Of a DNA stretch of 9,282 nt, positions 5,132-9,282 are shown piece after piece (the stretch's first letter is position 1; each line of letters opens with the position of its first letter). Source of the DNA: FEN-987 sp035524675 (GTDB lineage: Archaea > Thermoproteota > Bathyarchaeia > 40CM-2-53-6); the NCBI GenBank assembly GCA_035524675.1, contig DATKOK010000150.1, positions 1-9,282 on the forward strand, in the 5' to 3' direction. The notes under the pieces are model-generated. The model was not told where the DNA came from, searched no databases, and saw only the letters and a program-made list of their open reading frames with translations. The translations under genes and the position numbers were made by a program.

Positions 5132-7810
5132 CTATTTCGCTAGAGTATTCAACGCCGCGCTGATCTTGGCTGGTGTTGCCGGTATGTCATAGATTCTGAT
5201 TCCACAAGCGTCCTTTATCGCATTGATGACAGCAGGGGCAGTGGGTACCATGGTCATCTCACCGACGCCCGTGGCGCCGATAGCACTCCTTGAGCGCGGA
5301 GTCTCGCGAGTTACGACCTCAATGTCAAACGAGTCTCTTATGGTGGGGAACTTGAATGTGACGTAGTCGGTGGTTTTGCCATGAATGTACTCCTCTCTTA
5401 ATGCATACCCAACACCTTGATCGAGGCCTCCTTCTAATTGCCCTTCGAAGTTTTGTGGGTGTATGATTCTCCCCGCATCGACTGCACTGGTCATCTTTAT
5501 GATTCGCACTCTGCCCGTTTGCGTGTCAACTTCCACTTCTGCCAGCTGGATGTTATGACATTCAGTAATGTAACTGTCGGCTCGTCCAGTTTGAGGGTGA
5601 AATCCGAATTTGCCTATGTTCGTGGTTGAGCCTTCATATCGAGTGGGTTTGCCAGCTTTTCTTAGACCCGCATAGGTCTTTGATCCGGCTTCACTCATCG
5701 CTTTCTCCAATTGTTCGATAGCGTTGATCAGAGCGTTTGGTGCCATCAAGGTCTGCCGACTGCCCCATGACCCCCCCTCATCAACCGTCTTGTCAGTGTC
5801 CCGAGTGTACAGACGGACTTTCTCGAGGGGCAGATCTAATCGATCAGCAGTAATCTGCGTCAACAATGAATCATTTCCCTCGCCCGGATCGGCCACTGCA
5901 GCGTATATGGTGACTCCATCATCCGGATCGATTTCCAAGTGCAACTTCGCTGCATCTCCAGGGTCACCGATCCCAAAGGAGTGAGCCCCCAAACCCACAC
6001 CCCGCTTGAGCGGTCCGCTCTTAGCATTGAAAGCTGCAGCTTCCTTCTTCGCTCTAAGATAGTGAGATTTGATAGCATCACATAGCTCGGGGAATGGCCA
6101 CTGATCGGCGATCATCCCAGTGGCCTTGGTCTCTCCCTGTCTCAGAGAGTTCATGCTGCGGAAGTCCAAGGGATCAATTCCTAACTTCTCCGCCAGCATG
6201 TCGACCGCTGATTCGATAGCGAAAGCCGTTTCTGGAGGTCCTGCGCCGCGTGCTGAACCTCCGGTTGCATTATTCGTGTATACCACCCGTCCGAAGGCTG
6301 CAATGTTGGGTATGTGATATGGGCCCTGCAGCATATGCAGAGAACGATCCATGGTTGCTCCCGGTCCACCATCCGCGTAAGCTCCTTTGTTTATTGTAAA
6401 ATCGTAGCAGAGAGCAGTCAAGTGTCCATTCGCATCAGCCGCGAGCTTCACCTTTGCACGATATGGGTGTCTCTTCGTGGTGGTGAGCATAGATTCTCTG
6501 AGACTAGGAACGTACCGGATAGGACGTTTGAAATGCAGAGCAGCAGCCGCGGTAACTGCCTCGCTTGTGACTGAGGCCTTGATGCCAAATTGTCCGCCAA
6601 CATAGGGCTCCTTGTAGCGCACGTTGTCCCATCCGACAGCTTCCCTGATCTGACGAAGGTGGATGTGTATGGCAACGCTCCGCCCGATAACTACGAGTTG
6701 AGCATCTTTTCCCTCACCTTCTAGGTACGCTACGCAAGCCTCCGGCTCCAAGGGTGCTTGGTGGACCATTGGCGTAGAAAATTCAGCCTCAACCACTGCC
6801 GCTGCTCCTGCCAGAGCCTTCTCAGCGTCGCCTTTCACAAGCGGTTGCGAATAGCAAAGGTTAGGTGAATGTGTATGAATCTGAATAACGCCTGGAGCCA
6901 GCGCTTCTTCTGGCGTCATCATGACGGGCAACCTCTCGTATTCTACTTTAACTGCTGCTGCTGCAACCCTAGCCTGATCCCTGGTCTCAGCTGCTACAGC
7001 AACGATTGGATCGCCGAGAGTTCTGACCTTTTCCTCGCAGAGGACAGGTTGATCAGGTGCCGCGTCTCTGATTCGATTAGTCCCTTTGATGTCTTCAGCA
7101 GTCATGATGCCAATTACACCCGGCATCTTCAGTGCCGCCGTCGTATCAACGGACTTGATTAAGGCATGGTGCTCGGCACTGTGCACCAGGGCCAGTTCAA
7201 GAGCATTCTCGGGTTTTATGTCCGCAGCGAATTTTGCCAGTCCGCATGCTTTGAGCATTGACGATGGTCGCGGGTGGGAAACACCAATCATGCCTTTCTT
7301 TAGCCTACGGCGATATTCTTCTGGAGTTGTTTCTCCACGGAGAAAACGGCTTGAGAGCTTGACGGCGTCGATGATCTTTTTGTATCCCGTGCATCGGCAT
7401 AGATTCTGCGCAAGAGCTCGTTTGATTTCCTGAACGTCAGGGTTCGAATTCCGATCGAGTAGAGCTTTGGTCTCCATTACAAGTCCTGGCGTGCAGAATC
7501 CGCATTGAATTGCTCCCGACAATACGAAAGCTTCCTGAATCAGATGGGGGTTCTCAGGACTTCCCAGACCTTCAACCGTAAGGATTGACGCGCTATCCAA
7601 ATCAACCACTTTCTTCAGGCAAGATCGCACCGGATTGCCGTTAATGATCACAACACAAGTTCCGCACTGACCCTTCCTATCGCAAGACTGTTTTGTCCCT
7701 GTAAGAGAGAGGTCGTCCCGAAGGAGATCGATCAACACCTTCTCCGAGTCAACTTCGAAGCACTGCTTGCGACCGTTTACAGAAAGTGTCACTTTCTTCA
7801 TTTCTCTCAT
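5132..7810 (-). CDS. Mop-type molybdenum hydroxylase (aldehyde oxidoreductase / xanthine dehydrogenase family), Fe-S and Mo domains fused, no FAD domain
   Basis: The 892-aa protein joins a plant-type [2Fe-2S] domain (C43, C49, C52, C64; one residue longer than usual between the first two), an alpha-helical [2Fe-2S] domain (QCGFCTPGL, C103/C106; LCRCTGY, C138/C140) and the full Mo-pterin region from about residue 175. Length, order and lack of an FAD domain match Desulfovibrio gigas aldehyde oxidoreductase (Mop). So do specific stretches: RSVAIHIHL (378-386), VGGQFGIKAS (404-413), WGSRQTLMAPNA (682-693) and GATGVGEM, whose E851 aligns with the catalytic glutamate. The CO-dehydrogenase AYxCSFR loop is absent; the equivalent is GGSARGAGPPE (517-527), with P and E unlike Mop. 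The substrate cannot be read from sequence: aldehydes and N-heterocycles are both possible. The acceptor is probably ferredoxin- or flavodoxin-like. It is a cytoplasmic enzyme with no signal peptide. It leads a four-gene operon. The start is ATG at 7810; a second ATG lies at codon 4. Confidence 0.9.
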   Translation of the reverse strand: MREMKKVTLSVNGRKQCFEVDSEKVLIDLLRDDLSLTGTKQSCDRKGQCGTCVVIINGNPVRSCLKKVVDLDSASILTVEGLGSPENPHLIQEAFVLSGAIQCGFCTPGLVMETKALLDRNSNPDVQEIKRALAQNLCRCTGYKKIIDAVKLSSRFLRGETTPEEYRRRLKKGMIGVSHPRPSSMLKACGLAKFAADIKPENALELALVHSAEHHALIKSVDTTAALKMPGVIGIMTAEDIKGTNRIRDAAPDQPVLCEEKVRTLGDPIVAVAAETRDQARVAAAAVKVEYERLPVMMTPEEALAPGVIQIHTHSPNLCYSQPLVKGDAEKALAGAAAVVEAEFSTPMVHQAPLEPEACVAYLEGEGKDAQLVVIGRSVAIHIHLRQIREAVGWDNVRYKEPYVGGQFGIKASVTSEAVTAAAALHFKRPIRYVPSLRESMLTTTKRHPYRAKVKLAADANGHLTALCYDFTINKGAYADGGPGATMDRSLHMLQGPYHIPNIAAFGRVVYTNNATGGSARGAGPPETAFAIESAVDMLAEKLGIDPLDFRSMNSLRQGETKATGMIADQWPFPELCDAIKSHYLRAKKEAAAFNAKSGPLKRGVGLGAHSFGIGDPGDAAKLHLEIDPDDGVTIYAAVADPGEGNDSLLTQITADRLDLPLEKVRLYTRDTDKTVDEGGSWGSRQTLMAPNALINAIEQLEKAMSEAGSKTYAGLRKAGKPTRYEGSTTNIGKFGFHPQTGRADSYITECHNIQLAEVEVDTQTGRVRIIKMTSAVDAGRIIHPQNFEGQLEGGLDQGVGYALREEYIHGKTTDYVTFKFPTIRDSFDIEVVTRETPRSRSAIGATGVGEMTMVPTAPAVINAIKDACGIRIYDIPATPAKISAALNTLAK

Positions 7811-7833
7811 TTGCAGTCATCGCCAAGATGTAC

Positions 7834-7841
7834 CGTTATGT
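7834..7841 (-). promoter_or_regulatory. ACATAACG element upstream of the Mo hydroxylase
   Basis: Read on the minus strand this is ACATAACG, 24-31 nt before the ATG at 7810, the position expected for a TATA box of a leaderless gene. A perfect mirror-image copy lies at 7905-7912 before the divergent 147-aa gene. It is either a shared core-promoter variant or the half-sites of one regulator. It also recalls the CGTTAT half-sites of bacterial ModE boxes, from memory and unverified. Confidence 0.4.
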
Positions 7842-7870
7842 GTCATGCATATCGATCGTCTATTTCAAAT

Positions 7871-7881
7871 TTCGTAACGAA
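7871..7881. promoter_or_regulatory. Small palindrome midway between the divergent start sites
   Basis: TTCGTAACGAA is a perfect palindrome with 5-base arms around one central base. It lies between the two ACATAACG elements, almost at the centre of the 129-bp divergent intergenic region. It is a candidate operator controlling both directions; a palindrome this short could also arise by chance. Confidence 0.3.
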
Positions 7882-7904
7882 ACTCGCTCGTCATGTTTAT
7901 CTGT

Positions 7905-7912
7905 ACATAACG
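7905..7912 (+). promoter_or_regulatory. ACATAACG element upstream of the 147-aa gene
   Basis: This is the plus-oriented copy of the element found before the hydroxylase, 28-35 nt ahead of the GTG at 7940. An A/T-rich stretch just upstream (TTTATC, 7896-7901) is the better TATA candidate, because it would place the transcription start ahead of the SD at 7925-7933. In that case the ACATAACG copy is more likely an operator. Confidence 0.4.
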
Positions 7913-7924
7913 ACAACAGACGAG

Positions 7925-7933
7925 AAGGAGGGA
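7925..7933 (+). promoter_or_regulatory. Shine-Dalgarno sequence fixing the GTG start of the 147-aa gene
   Basis: AAGGAGGGA contains GGAGG at 7927-7931, with 8 nt to the GTG at 7940, which is ideal spacing. It is the strongest ribosome-binding site in the window and argues against the longer frame beginning at 7811. Confidence 0.7.
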
Positions 7934-7939
7934 CGGATT

Positions 7940-8383
7940 GTGGCAGGGGTGACATCCGTTGAAAATCCCTTGCCGAAAGCAGTACGATCAAGCAGTTTTA
8001 CCCTCTACGCCATTGATAATGCCCTTTTCATTGCTGCTGCAGCTCGACTTGTTACTTCACCGAAACTGAAAGGCCCATATGAAGCATGTATTGCTTCATA
8101 CGGCAACGAAGAGCGCCCTGAGAGAGTTGTTGTAAGTATTGTGGACACGAAACGCCATCTCGTAATCGACCATAGGACGTGGCTCATATCTGAATACAGA
8201 GATGAAGCGTCCAGAGGCATTGAAGCCGCAGTAGACGTGCTCACGGACGACTTGATGGACTACTGCGAAAGAAGTCATGTGGGAAAGGTCTTCGTCATCG
8301 ACAAGCCGTTTCCGCTGAATGAACTATACGAGAAATGTCCCATCTGCGGGGAGGACAAAGTTCGGGTTCCGTGGCATTGCTAG
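7940..8383 (+). CDS. Unrecognised 147-aa protein with a Cys-rich, possibly zinc-binding C-terminus
   Basis: I do not recognise this family. From the GTG at 7940 (SD 8 nt upstream) the protein begins MAGVTSVENPLPKA, then an alternating hydrophobic/helical region (FTLYAIDNALFIAAAARLV, about 20-38). Next come two beta-rich segments (ERVVVSIVDTKRHLVIDHRTWLI split around residue 70) and a helix (RGIEAAVDVLTDDLMDY). The end, KCPICGEDKVRVPWHC, holds C133, C136, H146 and C147, a plausible metal site formed at the extreme C-terminus. There is no signal peptide; the 30-38 stretch is too short and interrupted to be a confident membrane helix. The open frame extends back to a TTG at 7811, but that part covers the divergent promoter and looks non-coding. 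It is divergent from the Mo hydroxylase with a shared promoter element, so a role with that enzyme is a guess. Its last 10 bases plus stop lie in the 62-bp repeat. Confidence 0.68.
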   Translation: MAGVTSVENPLPKAVRSSSFTLYAIDNALFIAAAARLVTSPKLKGPYEACIASYGNEERPERVVVSIVDTKRHLVIDHRTWLISEYRDEASRGIEAAVDVLTDDLMDYCERSHVGKVFVIDKPFPLNELYEKCPICGEDKVRVPWHC

Positions 8384-8432
8384 GTTAGTTACTTGATTTC
8401 TTGATTACTGGAAAGAGTTCTGCCTCGGAGGC
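8371..8432 (-). repeat. Right copy of the 62-bp inverted repeat; orphan 3' end of an FmdE-like gene
   Basis: On the minus strand, 8432-8385 reads ASEAELFPVIKKSSN then stop, matching the end of the FmdE-like protein (ASDAELFPVIKKSSN). Only one residue differs; the other coding change is silent. Upstream of 8432 all resemblance ends, and a stop occurs in frame within about 30 bases, so there is no gene here. The copy also contains the last codons of the 147-aa gene (WHC, stop). Confidence 0.93.
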
Positions 8433-8514
8433 CAAGTTCTCTGCTTGGTGTCCTAAGTGTGGACTTTATTGTATTGTTACAGTAGGGCACGACAATAAAC
8501 GATCAATCCATTAT
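8433..8514 (+). other. Zinc-ribbon-like gene fragment lacking its own start
   Basis: In the plus frame this stretch reads FSAWCPKCGLYC, then IVTVGHDNKRSIHYLGG, which looks like a treble-clef or zinc-ribbon motif. The open frame runs 8389-8583, with only a TTG at 8401 inside the repeat as a start, and its end overlaps the propeller gene on the other strand by about 69 bp. It may be the remainder of a small gene cut by a rearrangement, or a chance frame. Nothing shows it is expressed. Confidence 0.3.
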
Positions 8515-9282
8515 CTAGGAGGCAAAGTTACTGATTCTTTCGAAGGTTCTATGGGAACGACGTCTCAGTTGAAGAATCAGTAATGATGCCGCTGCTACCG
8601 CCACTCCGATTATGGTCAGCTCAAACACTGGAGCCGTATTGGAAGGATGTGAGCTTGATACTTCGACAGAAATCATGCTCCATACATTCACGGATTTCGT
8701 TTCGATTCCTATTGCAAGAGTGTAGTTTCCCGGCTTGGCTGCCGTTGAGATGCTCAACTGGGCTTGCGTGGAGATTACCGTGGAACCTGTTAAGCGCGGA
8801 TACTTTGGTTCGAATGTTACCGAAGCGTCGAAAGGATTGTAGGATCCCCAGGCATAACTGAATGTTCCGTTTCCAGACATGGCTTCTGAGATTTTCATCT
8901 GAAGGGGAATAGTGATTCGTTCATCGGTGCTCGTGACTAGGGAGTTGGTACTGGTGGAGATGAATAGGGGTACGGTGGAATCTGATTTGATGACTCCAAT
9001 ATTATTCGCGCTCCACTCTGTGAACCAAATGTTGCCGTCAGGCGCCAGGGCTATCCAGAGCACCGTGCTAATGGGACCTGTAGGGATTGGGAACTCAACC
9101 ATTGAACGTGCTTCAGGATCATAGTACCCGACGCTATTGCCGCCGTGCTCAGCGAACCAGACGCGTCCCTTCGAATCGATCAGCAGATCATTCACTAAGG
9201 AGATTGGGTAGACATCTTCAGGCGGAAAGTGTGTGGGGTATTTTACTATCGCCAAGGTAGCAGGGTCAAATTTGACGATCCA
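8515..9282 (-). CDS. Membrane-anchored streptogramin-lyase-like beta-propeller protein, C-terminal part (runs off the window end)
   Basis: The frame is open to the window edge; the first visible codons read WIVKFDPATLAIVKYP, so the N-terminus lies outside (255 aa visible). It has propeller blades of the virginiamycin B lyase (Vgb) type: NDLLIDSKGRVWFAEHGGNSVGYYDP followed by ALAPDGNIWFTEWSANNIGVI (quoted in pieces; about residues 31-99). The repeated D-x-x-G-x-V/I-W-F-x-E core is characteristic. After about residue 105 a beta-rich, Ser/Thr-rich Ig-like region follows, then one membrane helix (FELTIIGVAVAAASLLILQL, about 220-239) and a basic tail RRRSHR. This predicts an extracellular propeller held by a C-terminal anchor with its tail in the cytoplasm. 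Such proteins are frequent in soil and subsurface archaea and are not evidence of antibiotic resistance; lyase activity is unproven. It is convergent with the 147-aa gene. Confidence 0.82.
   Translation of the reverse strand, partial: WIVKFDPATLAIVKYPTHFPPEDVYPISLVNDLLIDSKGRVWFAEHGGNSVGYYDPEARSMVEFPIPTGPISTVLWIALAPDGNIWFTEWSANNIGVIKSDSTVPLFISTSTNSLVTSTDERITIPLQMKISEAMSGNGTFSYAWGSYNPFDASVTFEPKYPRLTGSTVISTQAQLSISTAAKPGNYTLAIGIETKSVNVWSMISVEVSSSHPSNTAPVFELTIIGVAVAAASLLILQLRRRSHRTFERISNFAS

Noticed and set aside
7441..7449. GGTTCGAAT, resembling a tRNA T-arm (also at 8807-8815)
   Set aside because: Both lie inside strong coding genes, with no acceptor stem or anticodon arm around them.
7811..7939. 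Upstream extension of the 147-aa gene to a TTG at 7811
   Set aside because: It would cover the divergent promoter and the SD; the translation looks non-coding, and GTG 7940 has an ideal SD.
8401..8583. 60-aa zinc-ribbon ORF as a functional gene
   Set aside because: Its only start is a TTG inside the inverted repeat, and its end overlaps the propeller gene. It is kept as a possible fragment only.
8515..9282. Propeller protein as a streptogramin resistance enzyme
   Set aside because: Vgb-like repeats are widespread in extracellular propellers, and the C-terminal anchor and Ig-like region are unlike true Vgb.

Overview
The window looks archaeal and chromosomal, most likely from a Thermoproteota / Thaumarchaeota / Bathyarchaeota-type lineage. 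This is inferred from start-site architecture and gene content, not from any marker gene. Several start codons lie about 30 nt downstream of A/T-rich TATA-like boxes with no Shine-Dalgarno (SD) sequence, which is the pattern of leaderless archaeal transcripts. TTG and GTG starts are common. The gene set also fits: a short ModE-type regulator without a molybdate-binding domain, a stand-alone FmdE-like domain, TrmO, and a streptogramin-lyase-like propeller with a C-terminal membrane anchor.

Layout: (1) 1-162 minus, N-terminus of a small membrane protein cut by the window edge. (2) 163-542, intergenic. (3) 543-1558 plus, a terpene-cyclase/prenyltransferase-like alpha-barrel gene broken by a single -1 frameshift at an A4 run. 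(4) 1725-2177 minus, trmO. (5) 2376-2747 plus, an FmdE-like domain protein. (6) 2844-7810 minus, a four-gene run transcribed in the order FAD-less molybdenum hydroxylase (Mop-type aldehyde oxidoreductase), class V cysteine desulfurase, IscU/NifU-like protein, ModE-type regulator. (7) 7940-8383 plus, an unrecognised 147-aa protein with a Cys-rich C-terminus, divergent from the hydroxylase. (8) 8515-9282 minus, a membrane-anchored streptogramin-lyase-like propeller cut by the window edge.

The central block reads as a molybdenum-hydroxylase island. The hydroxylase needs two [2Fe-2S] clusters and, if it resembles xanthine dehydrogenase, a sulfurated Mo cofactor. The adjacent desulfurase and scaffold-like protein could supply sulfur or clusters, ModE could sense molybdate, and the FmdE-like protein, from a family otherwise tied to Mo/W formylmethanofuran dehydrogenase, could act in metal or cofactor handling. 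The hydroxylase and the 147-aa gene share an ACATAACG element in mirror orientation about 25-35 nt upstream of each start.

The most unusual structural signal is a 62-bp inverted repeat (59/62 identical) at 2700-2761 and 8371-8432 that exactly brackets the 5.6-kb island. One copy is the 3' end of the FmdE-like gene; the other is an orphan copy of that gene end next to the 147-aa gene stop. This points to a past inversion with staggered breaks, or to a segment that can still flip. No tRNA, rRNA, CRISPR array or transposase was seen.
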